DNA of 64,000 nucleotides. Source: Arthrobacter citreus (GTDB lineage: Bacteria > Bacillota > Bacilli > Bacillales > Bacillaceae_G). The notes below the pieces were generated by a model that was not told the DNA's origin, did not search any database, and saw only the letters and a program-made list of their open reading frames with translations. The translations under genes were made by a program, and so were the position numbers. The stretch covers positions 3,162,001 through 3,226,000 of the forward strand of contig CP053688.1 in the NCBI GenBank assembly GCA_013200995.1. The letters run 5' to 3'. This document shows positions 53,836 through 62,312 of this stretch, piece after piece. Numbering within the stretch: position 1 is the stretch's first letter; each line of letters begins with the position of its first letter.

Positions 53836-54582
53836 TTACAACTGCGTTAAGATAATTGGTTCACCTTTTGTTACAACAATTGTATGTTCACATTGAGCTA
53901 CTAAGCTCTTATCTGGAGTTACAAATGTCCAGCCATCTCCTGATTCAATGATGTGGTCCGCATTTGCTGAAACAAATGGCTCTACTGCTAAAACAAGACC
54001 ATCTTTTAATAATGCTTTATCCATTGGGTCGAAATAGTTTAAAATATGTTGCGGACTTTCATGAAGGCTTTTGCCAATTCCATGTCCAGTTAAATTTTCA
54101 ATTACATTGAAGCCGTTCTTACTTGCTTCATTAAACACTGCTCTTCCGATTTGGTTTTTCTTTGAGCCTGCTTTTGTTTTTTTCATAGCAGCCCAAAAAG
54201 CATCCTCTGCAACTTTACAAAGTTTTTCTTTTAATAAATCACCATTTCCAATTACAAAAGAAATGCCAGTATCAGCATAGTATCCATCTAATGCTGCGGA
54301 TACATCAATATTAACTAAGTCTCCATCTTGAAGTACTCGTTCTCCAGGAATTCCATGAGCTACTTCTTCATTAACACTAATACATGTTGTACCAGGAAAA
54401 TCATACTCTTTTTGTGGAGCTGAAGTTGCGCCATGCTCATCTAACACTTTTCTACCAATTTCATCTAATTCTTTCGTTGTCATTCCAGCGACAGCCTTTG
54501 CCTTCATTTCTTCTCTTGCTAGCGCTACGATACGACCTATTTTTCTTAAAGCTTCTAATTCTTGCTCATTATTTATAATCAT
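53836..54582 (-). CDS. map: Type I methionine aminopeptidase
   Basis: A 248-residue cytosolic metalloenzyme that removes the initiator methionine. The metal ligands are present: Asp in NIDVSAALDGYYADTG (two), His in GHGIGKSLHE, Glu in LAVEPFVS and Glu in QCEHTIVV. Being away from the ribosomal protein cluster, it is probably a second MetAP like B. subtilis YflG (MapB). AGGAG lies 6 nt before the ATG. Confidence 0.94.
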   Translation of the reverse strand: MIINNEQELEALRKIGRIVALAREEMKAKAVAGMTTKELDEIGRKVLDEHGATSAPQKEYDFPGTTCISVNEEVAHGIPGERVLQDGDLVNIDVSAALDGYYADTGISFVIGNGDLLKEKLCKVAEDAFWAAMKKTKAGSKKNQIGRAVFNEASKNGFNVIENLTGHGIGKSLHESPQHILNYFDPMDKALLKDGLVLAVEPFVSANADHIIESGDGWTFVTPDKSLVAQCEHTIVVTKGEPIILTQL

Positions 54583-54910
54583 TTTACTGCTCCTGATTCT
54601 ATTTAATAATATGTCTTTCTTTTATTATGCCATAATATTACTATGTTATAGTCTTTTAAGCACTTATACAACTTTTTCTATTTAAAAAGAACCACACCAG
54701 ATCAATAACCTTTCATGAGAATTATTTAAATGCCCTCTTTTTAGCTTCACTACTATGTCTCATAATCCACTTTCTAAAATACTCCTTACAAACTAAAAAT
54801 AAATTTATATAAAGTCACAGATCTATCACAGAACCCCAAAAATCCTTATCCATAATTGAGATATAATTACCTTAAATAAAAGTTCAGATAATTTTTGAGA
54901 GGTTGAAAAA
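54583..54910. other. Intergenic region, no gene seen
   Basis: About 330 nt of AT-rich DNA between map and a small plus-strand gene. It must hold the map promoter and that of the downstream gene; I see no clear element. Confidence 0.4.
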
Positions 54911-54931
54911 ATTGTATTTTTTATATTATTA

Positions 54932-55114
54932 ATGCCTTTTTATGCAATTTTGTTATGGTCTTTTTTTGAAACAAGAGAAAGTTTATTAATGGGCAGAAGA
55001 TGGATGTATAATGAAGAACCTGACCTTTCTGATGAATATATTCTCTACACAAAAGTCGTGATTGGGATCATCACTGTGTTTATTACAAAATTTGCACTTG
55101 TTTTCTTTTTTTAA
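54932..55114 (+). CDS. Hypothetical small membrane protein, start uncertain
   Basis: 60 residues from the ATG at 54932, or 67 if translation starts at an ATT at 54911. The only good ribosome site, GAGAGG, is 8 nt before that ATT and far from the ATG. There are two helices (PFYAILLWSFF and VVIGIITVFITKFALVFFF) flanking a polar loop with RRWMYNEEPDLSDEYILYTK. The conserved-looking loop and the two helices make a real gene likely. I do not recognise the family. Confidence 0.6.
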   Translation: MPFYAILLWSFFETRESLLMGRRWMYNEEPDLSDEYILYTKVVIGIITVFITKFALVFFF

Positions 55115-55119
55115 TATTA

Positions 55120-55148
55120 AAAAAGCGTTCTTTTTCTAAAAAGCGCAT
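55120..55148 (-). terminator. Probable terminator of the LD-carboxypeptidase gene
   Basis: GCG-TTTTT pairs with AAAAA-CGC, and TTTTTT follows on the minus strand. The stem is AT-rich and interrupted. Confidence 0.5.
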
Positions 55149-55158
55149 TAGTGGTGAA

Positions 55159-56172
55159 TTAAATAAAAGACTGTACAATTACACCATTCCCATCATTCAC
55201 TTCTACTTCTGCAAACGCTCCATTAATGAAAGTAATTTGAGGTGGCACATGACCACAATCAATGTCGTATATAATTGGTATTTCTAATTCTTCATTTAAT
55301 TCATTGTATACATCTTCTATCGTATAGTGATCTACAGCTTGATTTGCTGCACTACGTCCAAATAATATTCCGGTGCAATTTTCGAACCACCCTGCATGTT
55401 TCATTTGTACTAGGGATCTTCTTAGGTCAGTTGTATTCATTTCACAATTCTCAAAATACCAGATAATTGGTTCTTCTCTAATGTATTTTCTACTAAATAA
55501 TCGTACATCACCATAAGGAGTCCCAACAAGATGTCTAATCACGTCAATACATCCACCAAGCAATCTTCCTTGAGCTTTTTCAGCTTTACTCGAAGTTGTT
55601 TTCCACTTTGTTTTTTCGGACAGATGAAATATATAAGGTGTTGGTTTATCGTGCTGCCATTTCACTTGAAATAATGGTGAGGAAGCCTGAGTAACAGATC
55701 CCCCGGACTTAGTTGTTAAAACCTTTTGCCACATTGCCGTTGTCTCATCAGAGTATTCTCCTCTTAAATCGATTAAGTTCGTACCGTGTGCAGTTGCGAT
55801 CCCTGTTGTTAAAGTAAATGCTAATAATAGAATACTTGTGTCTGAATATCCTAAAATCCATTTTTCTTTAAAGTTTTCGAACTCCAATTTATCGAGGGTT
55901 TCAATCGCAAGCTCTCCACCCCACGGCGGAAAAATTAGGTTTATTTCTTCATCTTTCATCATTCGATTTAACTCGCTTGCACGCGTGTGGGCATTTGCTG
56001 ATTTAGCCTTGTCATGTGTCCAAACTGTCTCTCCACATTCCACTTTAAATCCATCTCTTTCCATGCGACTAATTGATTGCTTCATCATTCCATGGAACTG
56101 CTCCCTTAAACCTGATGACGGTGCAGTCACCCCAATCGTAGCACCATTTTTTAGAACAGGATACCTAATCAT
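55159..56172 (-). CDS. S66 family LD-carboxypeptidase/MccF-like peptidase
   Basis: About 337 residues from the ATG at 56172; AGGTG is 5 nt upstream. The frame has an ATG directly before it and another at 56214. The nucleophile lies in ILGYSDTSILL, with Ser in the elbow. The N-terminal IGVTAPSSGLR is typical, and the catalytic His is in IDCGHVPPQITF. The extra loop with WFENCEMNTTDLRRSL is like MccF-type members, which cleave aminoacyl-nucleotide antibiotics such as microcin C. Others trim murein tetrapeptides. It is cytosolic. Confidence 0.88.
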   Translation of the reverse strand: MIRYPVLKNGATIGVTAPSSGLREQFHGMMKQSISRMERDGFKVECGETVWTHDKAKSANAHTRASELNRMMKDEEINLIFPPWGGELAIETLDKLEFENFKEKWILGYSDTSILLLAFTLTTGIATAHGTNLIDLRGEYSDETTAMWQKVLTTKSGGSVTQASSPLFQVKWQHDKPTPYIFHLSEKTKWKTTSSKAEKAQGRLLGGCIDVIRHLVGTPYGDVRLFSRKYIREEPIIWYFENCEMNTTDLRRSLVQMKHAGWFENCTGILFGRSAANQAVDHYTIEDVYNELNEELEIPIIYDIDCGHVPPQITFINGAFAEVEVNDGNGVIVQSFI

Positions 56173-56346
56173 CATATCACCTATTTTCTTTTTACTGATA
56201 CTAATAGAATACACTGTGTTATACAGTCAAAAATTCTAAATTATGAATTTTCATTTAGTAAATTTCATTAAATTTCTTCCCCATTTTCATTCTACTTTCA
56301 TAAAACTTGTTTACATTTTATTTAAATCCAATAAGGAGGACATGAA

Positions 56347-57171
56347 ATGGAAACAATTGAGCAAAAGCATACAAATAAGACAATGAATCCACAAATAGAA
56401 AATATGTTAAAAAAAGTTCCAGAAGTAACGATATTCTTCTGGATTACCAAGTTATTAACAACAGGTATGGGTGAAGTATTTTCTGATTATATCGTTAAAA
56501 CTTTAACACCAGTAATCGGTGTTGCAGTAGCATTAATAGTCCTAATTCTGTCTTTAATTTTACAATTTAAGGTCCGCAAATATGTACCTAGCATTTATTG
56601 GCTTGTTGTTGTAATGATTAGTGTATTTGGTACAGTTGCTGCAGACGTTGTACACGTTGGTCTTGGCGTGCCATACGTGGCATCAACATTGTTTTTTGCC
56701 GTATTGTTAGCAATTATTTTTGCGGTTTGGTATCGCAAGGAGAAAACTCTTTCTATTCACAGTATATACACAAAACGCCGTGAGGTATTATATTGGTCGG
56801 TCGTTATGGGAACATTCGCTTTAGGAACAGCTGCTGGTGATATGACTGCATCAACAATGCATTTAGGTTATTTTTCATCAGGTATTCTGTTCACGGTCTT
56901 ACTAGCAATACCAGTAATCGGAAAGAAATTCTTCAAGTTAAATGAAATTTTCTCTTTTTGGTTTGCTTATATTATGACCCGACCTGTTGGAGCATCTTTT
57001 TCTGATTGGAGCTCTGTGTCTCAAAAGCATGGTGGACTCGGATTCGGTGGTGGACCAGTCAGCCTAGTATTATCGATTATTATCATCATTTTAGTTGCTT
57101 ATCTTTCTATTTCAAAAAAAGATGTAATGAAAGTAAGTGATAACGAAGAATCACATTCTACAATTGCATAG
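56347..57171 (+). CDS. COG4705-like integral membrane protein
   Basis: 274 residues with eight or so helices. Repeated motifs KVPEVTIFFWITKLLTTGMGEVFSDY and RREVLYWSVVMGTFALGTAAGD, and the late RPVGASFSDW, fit the COG4705 group of membrane proteins of unknown function. The internal similarity (GEVFSDY, GTVAADV, GTAAGDM, GASFSDW) suggests four repeats of a G-x-x-x-x-D unit. GGAGG lies 7 nt before the ATG. Homologues often sit near metal or polyketide genes, but no partner is present here. Confidence 0.75.
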   Translation: METIEQKHTNKTMNPQIENMLKKVPEVTIFFWITKLLTTGMGEVFSDYIVKTLTPVIGVAVALIVLILSLILQFKVRKYVPSIYWLVVVMISVFGTVAADVVHVGLGVPYVASTLFFAVLLAIIFAVWYRKEKTLSIHSIYTKRREVLYWSVVMGTFALGTAAGDMTASTMHLGYFSSGILFTVLLAIPVIGKKFFKLNEIFSFWFAYIMTRPVGASFSDWSSVSQKHGGLGFGGGPVSLVLSIIIIILVAYLSISKKDVMKVSDNEESHSTIA

Positions 57172-57181
57172 GATCTTACAA

Positions 57182-57227
57182 ATAAAAGAAGCTGATGTTG
57201 AAATTTTTCCATCAGCTTCTTTTATTT
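57182..57227. terminator. Bidirectional terminator
   Basis: AAAAGAAGCTGATG / CATCAGCTTCTTTT, a perfect 14-bp stem with A and T tails on the two sides, between convergent genes. Confidence 0.9.
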
Positions 57228-57241
57228 ATCTAAATCCCTTG

Positions 57242-57886
57242 TTAAAGGAGATTGTGTATCGCAATTAACACTAAAATAATCCCACTAATAATGGAACTAA
57301 ATTGTCCAAGTGACCATCCACCAATTTTAACATTAGCAACTTTTTTCCCTAAAAGGACTCCTAACCAAATCGCTACGAAACTAAAAATACTGGCTGCTAT
57401 TGAGATGGCAAATGGTGAAAGTCCTATTAATCCAACACCTAAGCCATTCGTAAGTGCATTCATCGATACTGCTGTACCGAGTATGATTGCCTCAAAGCTA
57501 CTAATATCACCAGAATGATCGACATCGGCCTTTTCTGGTGAGCTTAAATAATTTGTAAGGCCATTAGTATTTGAATCATCTTCAATATCATTTATTAGGT
57601 CTTCTTTGTTTTTTCTTGGAATCGTAAGAAGTACAATTCTAAGTCCAATAACTAATAAAAAAAATGCACCGATTACATTGGATAGTGTTCCTGGGAATAC
57701 TTTTGAAATATATTGCCCTGAAACAATTCCCGCTTCACTGAAAATAAACGCTATGATTGAGATAATTAAATTAGCTAATATACCAACCTTTATTCCACGT
57801 ATTCCATAAGTTATTCCTACTCCAAAATTATCTATACTAGATGAAAAAGCGAGAAATAAAACAGTGAACCAAATTGAATATTGCAT
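57242..57886 (-). CDS. ytaF: Sporulation membrane protein YtaF
   Basis: 214 residues from the ATG at 57886, with AGGAG 8 nt upstream. It has six helices in two halves of the MntP/YtaF fold: FSSSIDNFGVGITYGIRG in the first half and AVSMNALTNGLGVGLIG in the second, each with the conserved Asp/Asn-Asn-G pattern. An acidic cytosolic loop (INDIEDDSNTNG) joins the halves. YtaF-type proteins are linked with sporulation; transport of a divalent cation is inferred from MntP. Confidence 0.88.
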   Translation of the reverse strand: MQYSIWFTVLFLAFSSSIDNFGVGITYGIRGIKVGILANLIISIIAFIFSEAGIVSGQYISKVFPGTLSNVIGAFFLLVIGLRIVLLTIPRKNKEDLINDIEDDSNTNGLTNYLSSPEKADVDHSGDISSFEAIILGTAVSMNALTNGLGVGLIGLSPFAISIAASIFSFVAIWLGVLLGKKVANVKIGGWSLGQFSSIISGIILVLIAIHNLL

Positions 57887-58023
57887 AGTGTATGCTCCTA
57901 ACTCCATTCATTTTCTGTCAAAGGGTGTTTGCCTAGCTTTTTATAACCTATGATGAATTTATGAATATTCAACTTGTTCAAAGTTTAAATTTTTATTAAA
58001 AAAACGATTAATAGGTATAGATA

Positions 58024-58127
58024 AAGAAAACTCGCGAGCAGTCAGGTGAAGGCAGATGCGCTTATTCTTTTACATAGAATTGGCATCTACATCGACTTTT
58101 CTTTACCGTTGCATTTTCTTAATGTGC
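58024..58127. repeat. Foldable dispersed element, copy B
   Basis: About 104 bp: AACTCGCGAGCAGTCAGGTG, AAGGCAGATGCGCTTATTC, TAGAATTGGCATCTAC and TTTCTTTACCGTTGC, ending CTTAATGTG. The outer stem is GGTGAAG/CTTTACC where copy C has GGCGAAG/CTTCGCC, so a C-G pair has become T-A. The inner stem is AGATGC/GCATCT. It sits just beyond the tatC terminator. Confidence 0.8.
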
Positions 58128-58169
58128 AAAAAAAGAGGTAAATGAGCTTTTACTCATTTACCTCTTTTT
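58128..58169 (-). terminator. Terminator of tatC, overlapping its stop codon
   Basis: AAAAAGAGGTAAATGAG pairs perfectly with CTCATTTACCTCTTTTT; the left arm is the last codons of tatC. T residues follow on the minus strand. Confidence 0.9.
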
Positions 58170-58860
58170 TTCTATAAACCGATTTAGATGTAAAAATACT
58201 TAGTTCGTATAATAAAATTAATGGTATTGAAACTGAAATATGCGAAATAAAATCTGGTGGTGAAATACAGCATGCCACAATGACTAATATAAAGTATGCG
58301 TATTTTCTAACCTTTTGTAAGTAGCTAGGTTTTACTATGCCAATCTTCGTTAAAAACATAATGACAACAGGCATGTCAAAAAACGCAGCAAATGGAACAA
58401 CAAGATTAAAAAGAAATGAGAAATACTTTTCTACTGTATAATTTTGTTCAAGCATACCTTGTCCCATTACCGTTAGGAACTTTAGGATGTTTGGAAAAAC
58501 AAAATAATAGCCAATTGCTAATCCAAAAATAAAAAGTAAAAATAATGCCGGAATATAAAATCCAATCCCTTTTTGCTCTGAAGGATGTAAACCAGGTTTC
58601 ACAAATAGCCAAGTTTGCCATGTTGCCACTGGAATCGTGAATACGGCAGCAAAAACAGCAGATATTGAAAAATATACCCATAATATATCTCCGGGACTTA
58701 GTACGACTAGTTTATATGTTAAAGACCTCGTTAAGAATTTATAGATTGGTTCAACATAAACAAGCCCAATAATAAATAGAACAATAAAAGTAACTGCTGT
58801 AATAATAATTCTTTTACGCAGTTCTTCAAGATGATCGACTACTTCCATTTCTTTATTCAT
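58150..58860 (-). CDS. tatC: Sec-independent protein translocase TatC
   Basis: A 236-residue protein with six helices. It starts with VVDHLEELRKRII, the TatC N-terminal motif with the signal-peptide-binding Glu. FVKPGLHPSEQKG and FGLAIGYYFVFP follow, as does FFDMPVVIMFL. TatC recognises twin-arginine signal peptides and with TatA moves folded proteins across the membrane. No tatA lies next to it, unlike in B. subtilis, where tatAd-tatCd and tatAy-tatCy are paired. It is bracketed by copies B and C of the foldable element. Confidence 0.95.
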   Translation of the reverse strand: MNKEMEVVDHLEELRKRIIITAVTFIVLFIIGLVYVEPIYKFLTRSLTYKLVVLSPGDILWVYFSISAVFAAVFTIPVATWQTWLFVKPGLHPSEQKGIGFYIPALFLLFIFGLAIGYYFVFPNILKFLTVMGQGMLEQNYTVEKYFSFLFNLVVPFAAFFDMPVVIMFLTKIGIVKPSYLQKVRKYAYFILVIVACCISPPDFISHISVSIPLILLYELSIFTSKSVYRKKEVNE

Positions 58861-59009
58861 ATGAATTCTCCGCTTTGTTGTTTACTAGAACAATTTGTAT
58901 TAAATACTTTTTGATCCCATTATGATTATTTCAAATTAATTGAATTAGTTCAATTAAATTTTTTTAATAAAAGCAGGTTTTTAATCGCAAAAATAATTAA
59001 TATGCCATA

Positions 59010-59138
59010 TAAAGAAAACTCGCCAATTGGCTAGCCGTCAGGCGAAGACAGAGGGGTAGTTGCACTTATACTTATACCTAAAATTGGCATCTACGTCACT
59101 GATCTTCGCCGCCTGCCAATTTATACTTTCTTAACGTG
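59010..59138. repeat. Foldable dispersed element, copy C (longest)
   Basis: About 129 bp. Outer arms AATTGGC/GCCAATT, middle arms GGCGAAGA/TCTTCGCC and inner arms GTAGTTGC/GCATCTAC (one mismatch) can form one long hairpin. The apical part (ACTTATACTTATACCTA) is nearly identical to copy A. It lies between the tatC start and the siderophore operon. Confidence 0.8.
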
Positions 59139-59144
59139 TAAAAA

Positions 59145-59202
59145 ATCACTAATAAAAAAATAAGTGTAACAACTTCTTATCACTTATTTTTTTATTAGTG
59201 AT
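59145..59202 (-). terminator. Terminator of the Fe-siderophore operon
   Basis: A perfect 22-bp inverted repeat (59145-59166 and 59181-59202) with a 14-nt loop, followed by TTTTT on the minus strand. It starts 18 nt past the ATPase stop. Confidence 0.85.
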
Positions 59203-59219
59203 ATTAAACGAACCCTAAG

Positions 59220-60050
59220 TTATCGGTCTTTTCCTAATGGAACTACTAACGGTGTCATGGCAACTGGGTCTTCGATAATCAAACATTTTAAACCGAATAC
59301 TTCCTCAACAAGTTTTTCGGTAATGATTTCACGAGGATCACCTTGTGCTATGACTTGACCATCTTTCATGGCAATAATATTATCTGCATATCTTGCAGCG
59401 TGATTCAAGTCATGTAAAACGGCAACTAATGTGTTCCCTTGTTGGTTTAAATCTTTAAATAGTTCTAGCAGTTCAATTTGATGAGCAATATCAAGATATG
59501 TCGTTGGTTCATCAAGAAGTAGCATTGGTGTTTGCTGAGCTAGCACCATAGCAACCCAAACTCTTTGTCTTTGTCCACCGGAAAGTTCATCGACATATCG
59601 ATGCGATAAATCGCTCGTATTTGTAAGCTCCATCGCAGACATTACTGCTGCTTCATCTTCATCAGTCCATTGCCTTATAAGATTCTGGTATGGATATCGA
59701 CCATGTGACACCAAATTCGCAACTGTAATCCCATCTGGTGCAGTTGAAGATTGTGGCAACAAACCTAGTTTACGAGCTACTTCCTTTGATTTATAAGATG
59801 TAATAGCTTTCCCGTCTAGTAAAATTTCTCCAGCAGACGGCTTCAGCAAATTTGAAAGAGTTCGAAGTAGGGTTGATTTCCCACAACCATTTGGACCAAC
59901 AATTACCGTAAATGATCCGTCTGGAATCTGTACTGAAAGGTTTCTGGAAATTACTCGATTATCATATTTGATTGTTATGTTTTCTGTCCAAAGCCTAGAC
60001 TCTGTTTTGGACATTTTCTGGCTTTGAATTTCTGCTGCTGTTAACTTCAT
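59220..60050 (-). CDS. Fe-siderophore ABC transporter ATP-binding protein (FecE/YusV-like)
   Basis: 276 residues. Walker A is GPNGCGKST, the signature is LSGGQRQRVWVAMVL, and Walker B is MLLLDEPTTYLDI, the FecE/FhuC form with TTYLD. LPQSSTAPDGITVANLVSHGRYPYQ is also typical. It drives ferric siderophore import. It is the last gene of a four-gene operon. The N-terminus carries about 20 extra residues before the ABC core; a later ATG 12 codons in is possible. In B. subtilis the equivalent YusV serves several importers. Confidence 0.92.
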   Translation of the reverse strand: MKLTAAEIQSQKMSKTESRLWTENITIKYDNRVISRNLSVQIPDGSFTVIVGPNGCGKSTLLRTLSNLLKPSAGEILLDGKAITSYKSKEVARKLGLLPQSSTAPDGITVANLVSHGRYPYQNLIRQWTDEDEAAVMSAMELTNTSDLSHRYVDELSGGQRQRVWVAMVLAQQTPMLLLDEPTTYLDIAHQIELLELFKDLNQQGNTLVAVLHDLNHAARYADNIIAMKDGQVIAQGDPREIITEKLVEEVFGLKCLIIEDPVAMTPLVVPLGKDR

Positions 60051-60140
60051 ATTTCAAACTCAACTTCTTTCAATCAGAATATCGGAATACGGGAAACCTT
60101 TTTTAAAAAGGACCTACTACCTTGCAAATTTCTACTTTAT

Positions 60141-61187
60141 TTAAGCTGCTGAACGTGCCTGTCTAAATAATAGCCACACTAAGTATATTCCGCCTAATGA
60201 TAAGGTCACTACACCAACTGGAAAAATTGTTCCTGGAATTACCCTTTGAGCAAGTACATCCGCTCCTAGTAATAGAAAAGATCCCATCATCGCTGCGGGT
60301 AACAAACTCTCCTCAGATTTCGTAATCCGTTTAGCGATTTGTGGCGCAACTAGTGCAACAAAGCTAACTGGCCCAATTACTGCTGTTGGTGCAGCCGTCA
60401 AAGCAACGGCAATTAGAATCAACACGAGTTGAGACCGATCAATTCGAACACCATGAGATTTTGCTGTATCCATCCCAAGTTCCATTTCACGCAATGGTCT
60501 GTTCATTATACCAGCGCAAATAATGAGAAGAAAAACAGCAATTGCTGGTGGAATCATTTGCTTCCAATCAATACCATTTAAGGATCCCACTCCCCAAGCT
60601 GCCGCAGTTAATGCGACCTCTGCATCACTTTTAATAAGGAGCATTGAGTTGACACTTCCTAAAAGAGCCGAAATCGCTATTCCGACGATAATTAGACGGA
60701 AGTTTTGTGTTCCTTTACGAAAAGCTAGCAAATAAATAAGGAGGGCTGTTGTGAATCCGCCAATTAAAGCCCCACTAGCTACACTTAAATAGGAAGTTGA
60801 CTTTGCGACAAGAAGCACAATAAGCGCTCCAGTGTAAGAGCCTGATGTAAAACCTATGATATCAGGCGAACCTAATGGATTTCTAGTAATTGATTGAAAA
60901 ATCATTCCACTTACTGCTAAACCTGCTCCAAAAATAATCGCAGCCAGTACTCTTGGTAAACGCCAATCGATTACAACAGTTTGTGTCATCCCTGTCGCTT
61001 GACCAATTAAAGCAGAAAAAACTTCATTTATACTTAATTTCAGTGTACCTACCATTAACGCAAACATTGCAATTGCAATCGTGGCTATAAGAAGGATTAA
61101 TGTTACAATAATGCTTCTCACATCAATGCGCGCCTTTATAGGCCATTTAATTTGTATATAGTGCCGACCATAATTAATAGGGCGCAT
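60141..61187 (-). CDS. Fe-siderophore ABC transporter permease, second subunit
   Basis: 348 residues from the ATG at 61187, 8 nt after AAGGAG; a GTG 9 nt earlier overlaps that site. FecCD family with about ten helices. Family motifs are DWRLPRVLAAIIFGAGLAVSG, RNPLGSPDIIGFTSGSYTG and GPVSFVALVAPQIAKRI. It pairs with the preceding gene product as a heterodimer for vitamin B12/siderophore-type import. Confidence 0.93.
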   Translation of the reverse strand: MRPINYGRHYIQIKWPIKARIDVRSIIVTLILLIATIAIAMFALMVGTLKLSINEVFSALIGQATGMTQTVVIDWRLPRVLAAIIFGAGLAVSGMIFQSITRNPLGSPDIIGFTSGSYTGALIVLLVAKSTSYLSVASGALIGGFTTALLIYLLAFRKGTQNFRLIIVGIAISALLGSVNSMLLIKSDAEVALTAAAWGVGSLNGIDWKQMIPPAIAVFLLIICAGIMNRPLREMELGMDTAKSHGVRIDRSQLVLILIAVALTAAPTAVIGPVSFVALVAPQIAKRITKSEESLLPAAMMGSFLLLGADVLAQRVIPGTIFPVGVVTLSLGGIYLVWLLFRQARSAA

Positions 61188-61237
61188 AACATTCACTCCT
61201 TCTTACTTTCAAACTTATGCCACAAATCATTTTCATA

Positions 61238-62308
61238 TTATAATCCACTCGCTTTACGTCTACGAACAAGAATCAGTAGAATCGGTGCACCAACCAATCC
61301 TGTGATGATTCCTACTGGAACTTCAGAAGGTAACAATACAACCCTACCAATAATATCCGATAAAATGAGTAGAATCGGTGCTGCTACAATTGAGTATAAA
61401 AAGATCCAGAATTGATCTGGACCAACAAACCATCGTACACAATGTGGCACCATCAAGCCTATAAAACCAATTGGGCCAGCTATTGCTGTTGCACCACCAG
61501 CCAATAAAGTGATGGCAATTAATCCGATTGTACGAGTCACACCAACATTTACACCCAATGAAGATGCACGATCGTCTCCAAATGCGATCGCATTTAATGC
61601 TGGAGTTATAACAAAAGCAAGTAAGGCTCCAACTATTAAAATAGGAAGAACAAGCCAAAGATCATCAAGACTTCTTCTAGCTAATGTTCCAACGCTCCAG
61701 TTCAACATTCGTGCGAATGCCTTACTATTTATTAATGTTAATGATGTTGTAATTCCGCTCAATGTGGCCCCAAGCGCAACCCCAGCTAATGTAATTTGTA
61801 CAGGAGTAGGTGCTTTTTTACCTGCTCCTCCACTAATAATATACACAGCAATTGTTGCTACTAATGCTCCTGCTAGTGCAAACCACATATAGGCGGACAT
61901 TGATGTAACAGAAAATACACCAACTCCTATAGCTACTGCAAAAGCTGCACCTGCGTTTACACCAAGAATACCAGGGTCCGCTAGCGGATTCCTGGTAAGG
62001 ACTTGAATCAATGCACCTGCTAAGCCAAAAGCAGGTCCAACTATAAGTGCAATTAGTGTTCGAGGAACCCGAGTAGTAAGAATGATCGTATGGTCATAGC
62101 TGTTGTTTGGTGAAAACAACGCATCCCATACAACTCTAGGTGGAATAGACTTCGCACCGATCATTAAACTTAAGAATACTACGGCTACCAAAAGTAAAAG
62201 TGCTATGATGAAGCCCAAAAACCGTTGCAACCGCATTGAAGTAATTGTCTTTTTATTTGTCCCAACTACTTGAGTCGTTTTGTTTTTTGGTTGCTTCATC
62301 ACGCTCAC
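61238..62308 (-). CDS. Fe-siderophore ABC transporter permease, first subunit
   Basis: 356 residues, FecCD family. Motifs are TRVPRTLIALIVGPAFGLAG, RNPLADPGILGVNAGAAFAVA and GPIGFIGLMVPHCVRWFVGPD. The start is GTG, 7 nt after GGGGAG, which itself lies in the end of the binding-protein gene. It is a paralogue of the second permease. Confidence 0.93.
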   Translation of the reverse strand: MSVMKQPKNKTTQVVGTNKKTITSMRLQRFLGFIIALLLLVAVVFLSLMIGAKSIPPRVVWDALFSPNNSYDHTIILTTRVPRTLIALIVGPAFGLAGALIQVLTRNPLADPGILGVNAGAAFAVAIGVGVFSVTSMSAYMWFALAGALVATIAVYIISGGAGKKAPTPVQITLAGVALGATLSGITTSLTLINSKAFARMLNWSVGTLARRSLDDLWLVLPILIVGALLAFVITPALNAIAFGDDRASSLGVNVGVTRTIGLIAITLLAGGATAIAGPIGFIGLMVPHCVRWFVGPDQFWIFLYSIVAAPILLILSDIIGRVVLLPSEVPVGIITGLVGAPILLILVRRRKASGL

Positions 62309-62312
62309 TGTA

